Shown here: positions 40,281 through 48,072 of the stretch, piece by piece | How the letters are laid out: every line of letters starts with the position of its first letter | How positions within the stretch are numbered: the stretch's first letter is position 1 | Origin: a bacterium | GTDB taxonomy: Bacteria > Desulfobacterota > DSWW01 | NCBI GenBank assembly: GCA_028277985.1 | Contig: JANQFG010000124.1 | Span: forward strand, 1-54,484 | Reading direction: 5' to 3' | Length of the DNA stretch: 54,484 nt | Made by a program: the position numbers and the translations under genes | The notes under the pieces: generated by a model | What the model was told of the DNA's origin: nothing | Seen by the model: the letters and a program-made list of their open reading frames with translations, nothing else | Databases searched by the model: none

Positions 40281-41720
40281 TCACGTGTCCAATCCGACGA
40301 TCTCTTTGGCGCGATTCTTGTACATTTCGGTCGGGGCCTCGATTGCCAGCATCATCTTCTGTGCGGCAAAAGATCCCTCCGCATGAACGGTACATACCTC
40401 GTGCCAACCGCCAAAGTCGCTCGCCACGGTGTGATGAAGCATGCTCATCAACTTCAGCCGCGCCTCGGCGTCGTAGGCTCCTGCGCCGCCCATGTACTTT
40501 TCCAGATACGGCCTCAACTCCTCCTGTTGCCAATCCTGATAGGTGGGCTGTGTTACCAGGATTCCTCCGCAGATGTCCTGGATGTTGCGAATGAACTCAT
40601 GGAAATTCGAAGCAAAGTACAGCTTCGCCATGTTGGCGGTCAACCGATTCGCCACGTAGAGCCCGGACCCTCCGAAATCCTCCGGATCCATGATCGCTGC
40701 CTTGGCCAGGGCCTTGGTCGTCTCCGTGTATTGAATCATGCTGATAAAGCTCTCGCGGATGTTGGAGGCCTTCTCGATGCCGTTCGCCTCTGCCGCAAGC
40801 ATCCCAAGGCCGGTCATGTATTCGAGGATAGGGATCTTGTAGGTCACAGCCGTGAACCTGTGGAATGCCGCAAAGGCATAGGCCAGGTACTGGGAAAACT
40901 GCCATTCGCCCAACATGAAGACTCGCTCCATGGGAACGTGGACGTTGTCGAAGATGACGAGCGCCTCCACGTGACCACGCTTCGGATTCGGTGTAGGGAA
41001 ATGATGCCTGTCCTCGTACCGAAAGCTGGGGCGGCAGATCTGGGTGATGCCCGGTGTGTTCATCGGGATAGCGAAGGCAACGGCGTAGTCTGCCTCCTCC
41101 TCCGACAGGTTTCGCGTTGGGATAACCAGAATCTCGTCCGTGTAGGCCGAGGCCGTGATGTGCGCCTTCGCCCCGGACACCACGATGCCGTCATCTGTCC
41201 TGTCCACAACCCGAAGGTAGTAGTCCGGGCTTCCCTGCTCGGAAGGGCTCTTGCTTCGATCCCCTTTTACGTCGGTGACGGCACCGCACATGGAGAGGTC
41301 TTTTTGGGCGCAGTGCCGGCGATAGGCATGGACGCGCTCCTCATACGTCTTGTTCCCCATGATCCGGGCCACGGCCGTCAGGCCGTTCATGATGTCCGTG
41401 CCCACGTCTTTGACAAAAGGCAAAGCACCGTCCGCATAGTTGCTCGATCCCTTCACCAGTTCGTGTCTCCTGCCGACACAATCCGGCGTATACGGAAGCT
41501 CGAAATACGTGCTGATCTCTTCGTCAGTTTCCGGATCCTTCATCACGGCCATGTCCCGCAATTCCGGGTCATGCCCCATGAGGAAATCGAATGCAGCCGT
41601 TTCCACGCCCACCTTTATGTACGGGTCTTCGGTGACATCGGACACCTCCTTGCCCAAGATGTACACCTTCCTGCCGTCCCTGAGTCCCTCTCTGTATTCA
41701 TCCGCCGTACGAAGCGCCAT
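40281..41720 (-). CDS. 4-hydroxybutyryl-CoA dehydratase / HpaB-family flavoprotein lacking Fe-S ligands
   Basis: The 479-residue protein has the acyl-CoA dehydrogenase-like fold of the 4-hydroxybutyryl-CoA dehydratase and 4-hydroxyphenylacetate hydroxylase family. It starts MALRTADEYREGLRDGRKVYI and has AVTDVKGDRSKSP, VVSGAKAHITASAYTDEILV and NVHVPMERVFMLGEW. The dehydratase binds a [4Fe-4S] cluster through three cysteines and one histidine. Here the region that should hold the first two cysteines (SSNYADGALPFVKDVG) has none, and the third is Tyr next to the retained His (FHRFTAVTY). So it is probably a flavin-only relative doing different chemistry. It follows the ligase-SCP2 gene by 39 bp. 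An oxygen-dependent role is unlikely in this setting. Confidence 0.75.
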   Translation of the reverse strand: MALRTADEYREGLRDGRKVYILGKEVSDVTEDPYIKVGVETAAFDFLMGHDPELRDMAVMKDPETDEEISTYFELPYTPDCVGRRHELVKGSSNYADGALPFVKDVGTDIMNGLTAVARIMGNKTYEERVHAYRRHCAQKDLSMCGAVTDVKGDRSKSPSEQGSPDYYLRVVDRTDDGIVVSGAKAHITASAYTDEILVIPTRNLSEEEADYAVAFAIPMNTPGITQICRPSFRYEDRHHFPTPNPKRGHVEALVIFDNVHVPMERVFMLGEWQFSQYLAYAFAAFHRFTAVTYKIPILEYMTGLGMLAAEANGIEKASNIRESFISMIQYTETTKALAKAAIMDPEDFGGSGLYVANRLTANMAKLYFASNFHEFIRNIQDICGGILVTQPTYQDWQQEELRPYLEKYMGGAGAYDAEARLKLMSMLHHTVASDFGGWHEVCTVHAEGSFAAQKMMLAIEAPTEMYKNRAKEIVGLDT

Positions 41721-41759
41721 TTGATCTCCCTTTCTATCTCAGGCCTCTTTCAGCTTATC

Positions 41760-43634
41760 TCACATTGGTTTCATCATCTGGCGAAGCTCAGCCATGAACC
41801 CCACGTCCCCCTCGACCTGCATCCTCCCGGTGACCACGGCAGTGACGCCGTCGAGCTTGCCCGTGACGACATCATGGTAGTCGCTGTCTCTTGCCACGAT
41901 GTAGACCCTCGGGTTCTTCAGGATCCCATCCTCCAGGGTCATCTTCCCGTCCTGGATCCGGATCGTCCATTTCCCCCCTCCCTTGCCCGTGATGTTGTAG
42001 CTCACCGTCGCCTCGATGCCCTCGGCCTTCTCCGGGATCAGCCTCCCGGGCATTGCCTCGAAGAAATGCGCCACCGGTACGGGTTCGGCCGTCTTCTCCT
42101 CTTCGAGTTGTTCCACCAGGGTCCTCTTCGCGACCTTTCCCACTGCGTTGATCGGAAGGTTCTCCCGGAAGAGGATCTGCTCCGGGATCTTGTAGGGGGC
42201 CATCTTCTGCTCGCAGAATTCCCGGATCTCCGTCTCTGTGGCCTCCTCCCCTCTCTTCAGGACGATACACGCCTTGGCGACCTGGCCGTACTTTTCGTGA
42301 GGTTCAGGCAAAACGGCCACCGTGTTCACCTTCGGATGCGTGGCAATGACGTGCTCGAGCTCTTTCGGGTACACGTTCACACCCCCCCGGATGATCATCT
42401 CCTTCTTCCGGTCGACGATGAAGAAGAAGCCGTCCTCATCCATGTACCCGATATCACCGGTGTGAAGCCACCCCTTCTTGATGGTGTCCGCCGTGGCTTC
42501 CGGGCTGTTGAAGTACCCCTTCATGACTGCATCCCCCCTGACCACGATCTCGCCTCTCTCACCGGGAGCAAGGGTGTTTCCGTCATCGTCGAAGATCTCT
42601 ACTTCGAATCCCTTGAAGGGTTTGCCGATGGAGCCCCATTTGCTGTCGTCCAGCTGGTTTGTCGTGATGCCGCCCGTGTTCTCTGTAGCCCCGTAAGCCT
42701 CCAGGATCGGCACCCCGAAGCGTGTCTCGCACTCCTTCAACTGCTCCGGAGGGATAGGTGCGGAACCGGATATTCCGAACTTGAACGACTCGGTATTGAC
42801 CGTAGCCGCCTCGGGAGCCCGCAGAAGAATGTTCCACATGGTGGGAACGATGTAGAAGGCATTCACCTTGTAGCGTTCCACACACTCCCAGAATTCCGAA
42901 GCGGAGAACCTCTGGCGCAAGACGATCGTCACCGCCCGGTAGATACAGGGGAAAGCGAGATCGTTCAGCCCGCCGGAATGAAACAGAGGGAGGACGCACA
43001 AGGACCGCTCTCCGGGCTGGACGGAGATGATCTCGGTCTTTGCGTAGCAGGCGGCGATGATGTTCCCATGGGTGAGCATTACACCCTTGGGTCGACCGGT
43101 CGTACCGGAGGTGTACATCACCTCTGCCACGTCGTCAGGCACCGGCTTTTCTGCCGCCGCCTGTCCTCCGGTGAACTTCTCGATGACCCTGGACAATCGC
43201 TCGCTAGGGAAATCGAGATCCATCTCCTCCGGGGTGTTGATGAGGATCCTCTCCACGGAGGGGATCCTTTCCTTGATCTCGGAAACGATGGGAGCATACT
43301 CAGCATCCATGACCAGGACCTTGGGCAGGCAATCGTTCACGAGAAACGCGACCTCCTCACCCTGCCACCAGCAGCTAATCGGCACGGCCATGGCCCCCAC
43401 CTTCTGGGTGCCGAGATGGGTGTAGAAGAATTCCGGCGAATTCACCATCATGAAGGACACGGCATCTCCCCTGCCGATCCCGTGCTGCGTGAGGTAATTC
43501 GCAAACGCATCCGTTCTCTCGTCCAGATCCTTGTACGTAACGATCTCGTCGTAATAGATCAGGAAAGGAATATCCGGATACGACTCGGCGTTGGCGTTCA
43601 GAAGGTCTCGCGTGGTCTCAACATCCTTTCTCAT
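41760..43634 (-). CDS. acyl-CoA synthetase fused to a C-terminal SCP2 domain
   Basis: The 624-residue protein joins an AMP-forming ligase to a sterol-carrier (SCP2) domain. The ligase has YTSGTTGRPKGV, LPLFHSGGL, AYGATENTGG, HTGDIGYMDEDGFF, DRKKEMIIRGGVNVYPKE and INAVGKVAKRTL. A linker follows after about residue 510, then the SCP2 part (IPEKAEGIEATVSYN, GKWTIRIQDGKMTLEDG, VTGKLDGVTAVVTGRMQVEGD), which binds lipids or acyl-CoA in a hydrophobic tunnel. The fusion could hand a bulky or hydrophobic acid to the active site. It starts 4 bp after the tetR stop, so it is co-transcribed with that regulator, followed by the 4HBCD-like gene. The SCP2 tail suggests sterol-like or long-chain substrates. 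Confidence 0.88.
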   Translation of the reverse strand: MRKDVETTRDLLNANAESYPDIPFLIYYDEIVTYKDLDERTDAFANYLTQHGIGRGDAVSFMMVNSPEFFYTHLGTQKVGAMAVPISCWWQGEEVAFLVNDCLPKVLVMDAEYAPIVSEIKERIPSVERILINTPEEMDLDFPSERLSRVIEKFTGGQAAAEKPVPDDVAEVMYTSGTTGRPKGVMLTHGNIIAACYAKTEIISVQPGERSLCVLPLFHSGGLNDLAFPCIYRAVTIVLRQRFSASEFWECVERYKVNAFYIVPTMWNILLRAPEAATVNTESFKFGISGSAPIPPEQLKECETRFGVPILEAYGATENTGGITTNQLDDSKWGSIGKPFKGFEVEIFDDDGNTLAPGERGEIVVRGDAVMKGYFNSPEATADTIKKGWLHTGDIGYMDEDGFFFIVDRKKEMIIRGGVNVYPKELEHVIATHPKVNTVAVLPEPHEKYGQVAKACIVLKRGEEATETEIREFCEQKMAPYKIPEQILFRENLPINAVGKVAKRTLVEQLEEEKTAEPVPVAHFFEAMPGRLIPEKAEGIEATVSYNITGKGGGKWTIRIQDGKMTLEDGILKNPRVYIVARDSDYHDVVTGKLDGVTAVVTGRMQVEGDVGFMAELRQMMKPM

Positions 43635-43638
43635 TTCT

Positions 43639-44316
43639 TCACCCCCCTGCTGGGATTCCCTTCACCTTCACCTCGAGCCAGTCCTCGTCGCTGTTCTTTT
43701 CAATCGCCTTCATGACCATGTCGTAGATGATGTCCCTGTACCCGGAGATCGACTCGGGCCGACCCACCAGGAGCCACTGCACCGTCAGGTGTTCGATGAA
43801 TCCCAAAACCATGTTGCGAACGAGATAACCGTCGATGTCATCGCGGAACACCCCTGCCGCCACGCCTTCCTCGAAGGCCTCAACGATGGAACGCGAAGCT
43901 TCCCGAACCACTGTATAGGCCGGGGCCTTGAGGAAGTTCCTGTTCCCTTTGAGCGTCAAGAGGGCGACCGAGGTGTACATCCGATTCTGCTCGTAGAACT
44001 CGAGATAGCCCTGGATGATGACCCGAATCTTTTCGCTCGGGCTGTGGATGTAACGGCGGATTTCCTGCATCCGCTCGAGTTCCCTTCGGGTGTAGATCTC
44101 GGGAATCGAGAAGAGAACTTCCTCTTTGGAATCGAAGTACTCGTAGAATGTGGCGTCCGAGATGTTCGCCTCTTTCGAGATGGCGGAAATGGTGGTGGCC
44201 TCGAAACCCTTTTCCCCGAATACCTGGAGGGCCGCCTCGAGTATGTTGATCTCCTTCTGCAGGGCGCTCTTCTTCTCCTTCTTCGGGTTCCGTTTCTTGC
44301 GTCTCTGGGTGGCCAT
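43639..44316 (-). CDS. TetR-family transcriptional regulator
   Basis: The 225-residue TetR protein has a lysine/arginine-rich start, then the HTH: LEAALQVFGEKGFEATTISA, ISKEANISDATFYEYFDSKEEVL. A helical ligand domain follows (about 75-215) of the FadR/KstR-like type. GGGGG upstream supports the ATG at 44316; a longer reading to 44394 would cross the operator. It is first in the operon with the ligase-SCP2 gene. A 22-bp dyad (44375-44396) lies just upstream and is the likely operator, so it probably represses this catabolic operon until an acyl-CoA is present. Confidence 0.85.
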   Translation of the reverse strand: MATQRRKKRNPKKEKKSALQKEINILEAALQVFGEKGFEATTISAISKEANISDATFYEYFDSKEEVLFSIPEIYTRRELERMQEIRRYIHSPSEKIRVIIQGYLEFYEQNRMYTSVALLTLKGNRNFLKAPAYTVVREASRSIVEAFEEGVAAGVFRDDIDGYLVRNMVLGFIEHLTVQWLLVGRPESISGYRDIIYDMVMKAIEKNSDEDWLEVKVKGIPAGG

Positions 44317-44374
44317 GCATCCCCCTTTTGGGAAAGTCACGTGGGACAAGAAATCGTCCGACCCAAACCGTGTA

Positions 44375-44396
44375 TCATGATTTTGAATTATCATGA
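44375..44396. promoter_or_regulatory. 22-bp dyad, likely TetR operator
   Basis: TCATGAT (44375-44381), 8 bp, ATCATGA (44390-44396), perfect arms, 59 bp upstream of the tetR ATG. A second, nearly perfect dyad with arms AAATATGAT and ATGATATTT lies at 44461-44483. The whole interval 44317-44702 is much more AT-rich than its surroundings and holds only these sites and the promoter at 44602. Confidence 0.6.
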
Positions 44397-44601
44397 CTCT
44401 AAGAATATGTCAAGTTATTTCAGGTTACCTCTGTCATTATAGGGTCTAATTGTGTACATCAAATATGATTATCGATGATATTTCTTTATCTGTCTATGGC
44501 CAGTTTCCATATTATCTGTCTGTTTGCCGGATCATTTTCGAGAAGGTCTCGCGGCGCGTTCTGTTCATTCCCCAGAATTCAAGTGTCTTTATAAAATTTT
44601 C

Positions 44602-44631
44602 TTGACAACCTCGATTCCTGTTCCATACCAT
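44602..44631 (+). promoter_or_regulatory. sigma70-type promoter for the 43-aa membrane protein gene
   Basis: TTGACA (44602-44607), 18 bp, TACCAT (44626-44631). Transcription would begin near 44638, leaving a 65-nt leader with AAGGAGGT before the ATG at 44703. Confidence 0.55.
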
Positions 44632-44702
44632 TAAGTTAAGAGCGTGAGGAGTTGTGCCCTCAAACCGGTCAAGGCGTATCTTTCGAAAAGGAGGTAGCCG
44701 AT

Positions 44703-44834
44703 ATGCTTTTCGGATCGTGGGCAAGGCGGACCTTCTCCAGGGAAAGACTCACCTTTGCGCTCAGCCTGGCATCTCTGTTTCTCGTGCTCGCTCTACTCTT
44801 CTACTGGGTCCATATGGCCCTGCAAAGCCCTTGA
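44703..44834 (+). CDS. small single-span membrane protein, 43 aa
   Basis: A near-perfect AAGGAGGT 7 nt before the ATG starts a 43-residue frame. It has a basic N-terminus (MLFGSWARRTFSRERL), one hydrophobic helix (TFALSLASLFLVLALLFYWV) and a short HMALQSP tail. The basic side would stay in the cytoplasm by the positive-inside rule. It has its own promoter and is not obviously linked to the next gene (about 210 bp away). No family is recognised. It could be an accessory subunit of a membrane complex or a regulator of one. The strong translation signal makes a real gene likely despite the size. Confidence 0.6.
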   Translation: MLFGSWARRTFSRERLTFALSLASLFLVLALLFYWVHMALQSP

Positions 44835-44979
44835 GCTATCGGGGCTCTATAGTCCTGCCTGTGTGGAGCCTTCCGCACCCGCTCGGAAGCACGGGTGATC
44901 TGTTTGCATGCCCGAGTCGACCGTCGCGGCCTGTTCGGAGTCGCCTTTCCTCCCTGGCAATCCTCACCGCAGGAACGGC

Positions 44980-45008
44980 TTGCGTCTAGGATACAGGTTC
45001 ATTATATT
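44980..45008 (+). promoter_or_regulatory. sigma70-type promoter candidate for the exported protein gene
   Basis: TTGCGT (44980-44985), 17 bp, TATATT (45003-45008). The -10 is good and the -35 weak. Transcription would start near 45015, ahead of both possible starts at 45027 and 45045. Confidence 0.45.
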
Positions 45009-45044
45009 CGAAATACCCAGGACTCAATGGACAGGTATGACGCT

Positions 45045-45614
45045 ATGAGAATCGCCTTTCTCGCAGCCCTGTTTCTCGGGCTCGCCTCCACCGGCCACTC
45101 CGAACCCTCGCCTTCGGTCAGATACTTGATGAAGGAGCCGGTCACCCTTTTCGATTGGGGAATCATTCGACTCTACGACTACCTGGACGAGTACGCCACC
45201 CACTACCTGAAGACGAATTCCGTCCAGGACATCTACTGCACGGTGAGCTACGATTCAGGCAGGAACAAGATTATAATATCAGCAATCGTAACGCGGCAGC
45301 CCGAGCAGGAGAAGGAATCCCCTGCCTCGGTGCGAAGTCACGCCAAGAACATCTGCGTCGAGATCACCCGGACGCTGCGCCGGGAGTTCCTCACGGATCG
45401 GGACCGGCACGTTCGCCGCACCTCGGGGATCTATCGGTTCTTCGGTCACATCGGGTCTCAGGGCAAGGAGGAGCCGATCGATGCCTTCGACGAGATCGAG
45501 AGAATCACGATCATCAGTGTGAGCGTCTACAGCGCAAAGGACCCCGGAAGACTGATCCTGCACTCCGAGAGCCCTTTGATGGGCAAAGAAAGCGTGTTCG
45601 CCGAAGGGAAATGA
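45045..45614 (+). CDS. exported protein of unknown function
   Basis: The 189-residue protein starts with a signal peptide (MRIAFLAALFLGLASTGHSE, cleavage probably after HSE or just before). The mature part is mixed alpha/beta with no repeats; it contains YLMKEPVTLFDWGIIRLYDY, YCTVSYDSGRNKIIISAIVT and an IERITIISVSVYS strand near the end, with two cysteines. An in-frame ATG at 45027 would give a less typical signal. It converges on the metallophosphoesterase gene with only 4 bp between stops. No family is recognised. A periplasmic binding or structural role is the most that can be said. Confidence 0.55.
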   Translation: MRIAFLAALFLGLASTGHSEPSPSVRYLMKEPVTLFDWGIIRLYDYLDEYATHYLKTNSVQDIYCTVSYDSGRNKIIISAIVTRQPEQEKESPASVRSHAKNICVEITRTLRREFLTDRDRHVRRTSGIYRFFGHIGSQGKEEPIDAFDEIERITIISVSVYSAKDPGRLILHSESPLMGKESVFAEGK

Positions 45615-45618
45615 CAGA

Positions 45619-46656
45619 TCAAGGGAGGTCGAGGTCGAGGACGAACCTTCGATCCGGATGGTCGGTCCACTCATGGAGCACCGGCGAGTAGTCTGCCACC
45701 TGCACCTTCCGCCCATCCGGCGAAAACCGAAGGAGCCGCAGCCAGCCGTTCCCGCCCCGTTTCTGGTTCTGGTAATCCACAACCATCTGGTGGACCCTGT
45801 TCCCTGCCTCCCCCTTGCTGCTGAGCCGTGCGGAAACGCAGACGTGGCCGCTTACGACCATCACCACATTCCGATTGACGTTGACGAGCTTGCGCCAGAG
45901 GTCCTCACCGGTGTTCAGCCCCCCCGGGCCTTCGTCAACCCGGTACTTCTGGGGAGGATAGTGCTGGTTCTTGATCGCGCGATCATAGCGCTTGCCGTCG
46001 TTGTGCAGATATGCATGGGTGATCAGGATGGCGGGATGGTTCGGGTGTTTGCCGAGCACCTCGTTGGCCCATCGGACGACATCGTCCCGTGGCCCGAATT
46101 CGAGAGCAAGAACGAGCCATTCCCTGCCTCCGGCCTGGAAGACGTGGAAGCTGTTGTCACCCCTGTCAGGCTCCCCGTCATAGACCCCTCCAAAGGTCGA
46201 CCACTGCTTGAAACCCTCCACAGGGAAGTACTTGCCGAAGAGGGTTTGCCGATTCTTCGCCGACCCTTTCGGGCCCATGTCGTGGTTTCCAAGGGCGATC
46301 GCATAAGGGACCTTTCCGTCGAGCGCGGAGAAGGCGTCACGCGCGATCTTCCATTCTCTATCGTCGTTGTGCTCCACCACGTCGCCGACATGGAGTACAT
46401 AGCGGATGTTGAGCCTCTCCCGATTCTCCGCGACCCAACTCGTCTGGGCTCGAAACAGATCGGGTAGTTTCCAGGCATAGATCTGTGTATCCGGAAGAAC
46501 CACGAGGGAGAAACCCTCGTTCGTCCCGGCGAAGACAGTTGCTGCGTGCAAGCAGACGATCAGCAGAACGAGGAACCAGATCGGAGAACCTACCCGCGAT
46601 GCACCGGTAGGCAGTCGTTTAAAACGGGTCATCCCCCTTCCGAATCCACAACGCAT
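45619..46656 (-). CDS. exported calcineurin-like metallophosphoesterase
   Basis: The 345-residue protein has an N-terminal export signal (about residues 1-42, hydrophobic IWFLVLLIVCLHAATVF). The two-metal phosphoesterase motifs follow: LPDTQIY, HVGDVVEHND, ALGNHDMG, THAYLH and VSGHVCV. All five blocks are present. It hydrolyses phosphate esters outside the cytoplasm; substrates are not predictable. The start codon overlaps the stop of the epimerase gene as TGATG with GGAGGGG upstream, so the two are translationally coupled. A longer reading to 46914 is arginine-rich shadow sequence. Confidence 0.82.
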   Translation of the reverse strand: MRCGFGRGMTRFKRLPTGASRVGSPIWFLVLLIVCLHAATVFAGTNEGFSLVVLPDTQIYAWKLPDLFRAQTSWVAENRERLNIRYVLHVGDVVEHNDDREWKIARDAFSALDGKVPYAIALGNHDMGPKGSAKNRQTLFGKYFPVEGFKQWSTFGGVYDGEPDRGDNSFHVFQAGGREWLVLALEFGPRDDVVRWANEVLGKHPNHPAILITHAYLHNDGKRYDRAIKNQHYPPQKYRVDEGPGGLNTGEDLWRKLVNVNRNVVMVVSGHVCVSARLSSKGEAGNRVHQMVVDYQNQKRGGNGWLRLLRFSPDGRKVQVADYSPVLHEWTDHPDRRFVLDLDLP

Positions 46657-47636
46657 CACAGTAGCCCCTCCTTCCAGAGATATGCCAGGGTTTTCCGCAT
46701 GCCATCCTGCAACGGCGTGGGGTTCCATCCGAGCTCGTCCCGCGCCTTTTTCGCCAAGGGGCGTACGCCGAGGAGAAGGAAGTGGAGCTGGCCTCTCGGC
46801 AGCAACGGAGGCCTCCGTGTGACCCGAGCCACCAGTTCCCCCGCCGCCGCGGTCACCTTGGCGATGCCGACGGGCAGCACGGGCGGCACCTTGCCGCACC
46901 CCGACTCTTCGCACACGACGCTCGCGAACTCGTGCAAGGAAACAAAGGACTCGCTCAGAATATACCGGCTCCCGACGGGAGCTTTCTCCTCTGCGAGGAG
47001 ATGCCCCGCAGCCACGTCATCACAGAGTACAACAGGCATCCCTCCAGGAGGCAGCGCCGGCGTCTTTCGCTTTACCAGCTTGATGATCGCATCGTTGATC
47101 ATGGGAGACCGGGCCGGTGCCGGACCGTACACGCCCGATGGATGCAGGAATACCGCCGGTAGCCCCCTCGCCATGGCTTCGGTAACCGCCCTGTCCGCTT
47201 CCTGCTTCGAGCGCTGGTAGTGGGTCCCTCTGGGATTCGGGTCGAGCTGACTCTCCTCTACTCTCCCTTCCGCGCCGACTTCAAACACATCGATCGTGCT
47301 CGTGTAGACGAACTTCTCGACTCCTTGCTCCAGGCAGACTTCTATCATGTTGCGGGTGCCGCCCACGTTGACACGGCGGAACGCCGATGGATCGGCGAGC
47401 CACTGCTCCGGCAGGGCGGCCACATGATACACCACCGAGCACTCCCGGACCGCCCGGCGCAGGGATTCGATATCGGTCACGTCTCCCTCGGCGAGCTCAC
47501 ACTCTTCGGGCAAGACCGACTCGCCGCGTTCCAGTGAGCGTACGAGGGCTCTCACTTTGCGGCCCTTTTGAACCAGTTCTCTCGCCAGGGAGCTGCCGAC
47601 GAGGCCTGTTCCTCCGGTCAGAAGGACCCTGCTCAT
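46656..47636 (-). CDS. NAD-dependent epimerase/dehydratase (extended SDR)
   Basis: The 326-residue extended SDR has TGGTGLVG (NAD site), EGDVTDIESL, VYHVAAL, the Ser/Thr of VYTSTIDVF and HYQRSKQEAD with Tyr and Lys. It resembles HpnA-like or dihydroflavonol-reductase-like enzymes that act on sterol, hopanoid or sugar-nucleotide substrates. The ATG at 47636 follows a GGAGGAGG-type site. It is coupled to the exported phosphoesterase. The C-terminal part contains a hydrophobic stretch (LHFLLLGVRPLAKK) that may touch the membrane. Confidence 0.8.
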   Translation of the reverse strand: MSRVLLTGGTGLVGSSLARELVQKGRKVRALVRSLERGESVLPEECELAEGDVTDIESLRRAVRECSVVYHVAALPEQWLADPSAFRRVNVGGTRNMIEVCLEQGVEKFVYTSTIDVFEVGAEGRVEESQLDPNPRGTHYQRSKQEADRAVTEAMARGLPAVFLHPSGVYGPAPARSPMINDAIIKLVKRKTPALPPGGMPVVLCDDVAAGHLLAEEKAPVGSRYILSESFVSLHEFASVVCEESGCGKVPPVLPVGIAKVTAAAGELVARVTRRPPLLPRGQLHFLLLGVRPLAKKARDELGWNPTPLQDGMRKTLAYLWKEGLL

Positions 47637-47676
47637 CGTCCTCCTCCTCGTGCATTTCGATGCAGTTTCCTAGCGT

Positions 47677-47786
47677 CCTGTCCCAGATTTAGGCGAGATC
47701 AGGGACAACCACCGATCTCTACACGGTCTCTACAGGCCGCCTAGCCCCCACCAAACTAGACCTCTGGTCGGCTTTTCTGGGACAGG
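47677..47786. mobile_element. 110-bp element with terminal inverted repeats (MITE-like)
   Basis: CCTGTCCCAG (47677-47686) and CTGGGACAGG (47777-47786) are perfect 10-bp inverted ends around 90 bp without coding potential. No transposase and no clear target duplication were seen. It may be a non-autonomous insertion element or an IS remnant. Confidence 0.35.
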
Positions 47787-47933
47787 GCAATAGGGTGTGG
47801 TGGCATCATAGATTGTGCCACTCTGATTGAGATGTGCCAACAGGAGCCAACCGTCTTCCGGCAAAGGGATTACCGCTGAGGGGCAAACAGAAGAGTGGAT
47901 ATGAATTGCCTTCAGGGCATCACTGTGGGGTGC

Positions 47934-47991
47934 TTCACGGCGGGCCTCAGCGGGTCGTCGTAGCGTAGAGACCCGCTGAGCCTCCCGTGAA
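47934..47991. repeat. 58-nt strong stem-loop
   Basis: TTCACGG plus CGGGCCTCAGCGGGT (47934-47955) pairs with ACCCGCTGAG plus CCTCCCGTGAA (47971-47991) around a 15-nt loop, with one small mismatch and one bulge. It lies in the 436-bp gap 47637-48072. It could be a REP-type element or part of a small RNA. Apart from this, the MITE-like element and a small GTGGCA/TGCCAC hairpin near 47800-47822, nothing was seen in the gap. Confidence 0.5.
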
Positions 47992-48011
47992 TCGATCAGA
48001 AGATGATTATA

Positions 48012-48037
48012 AGTTACTTTAAATTACTAAAGTAACT
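48012..48037. terminator. AT-rich 10-bp hairpin after the DUF1329 gene
   Basis: AGTTACTTTA (48012-48021), 6-nt loop, TAAAGTAACT (48028-48037), perfect pairing, then CTTTT on the plus strand. It lies about 36 bp beyond the end of the minus-strand DUF1329 gene and may stop transcription from either side. Confidence 0.45.
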
Positions 48038-48072
48038 CTTTTAAAATGTTGATAATATTCGAACTATTCGGC

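Noticed and set aside
40383..43715. Long plus-strand frame (about 1100 codons) opposite the ligase-SCP2 and 4HBCD-like genes
   Set aside because: It overlaps two clear enzymes in antisense, has no ribosome site or family, and its histidine/leucine-rich composition is typical of a shadow frame.
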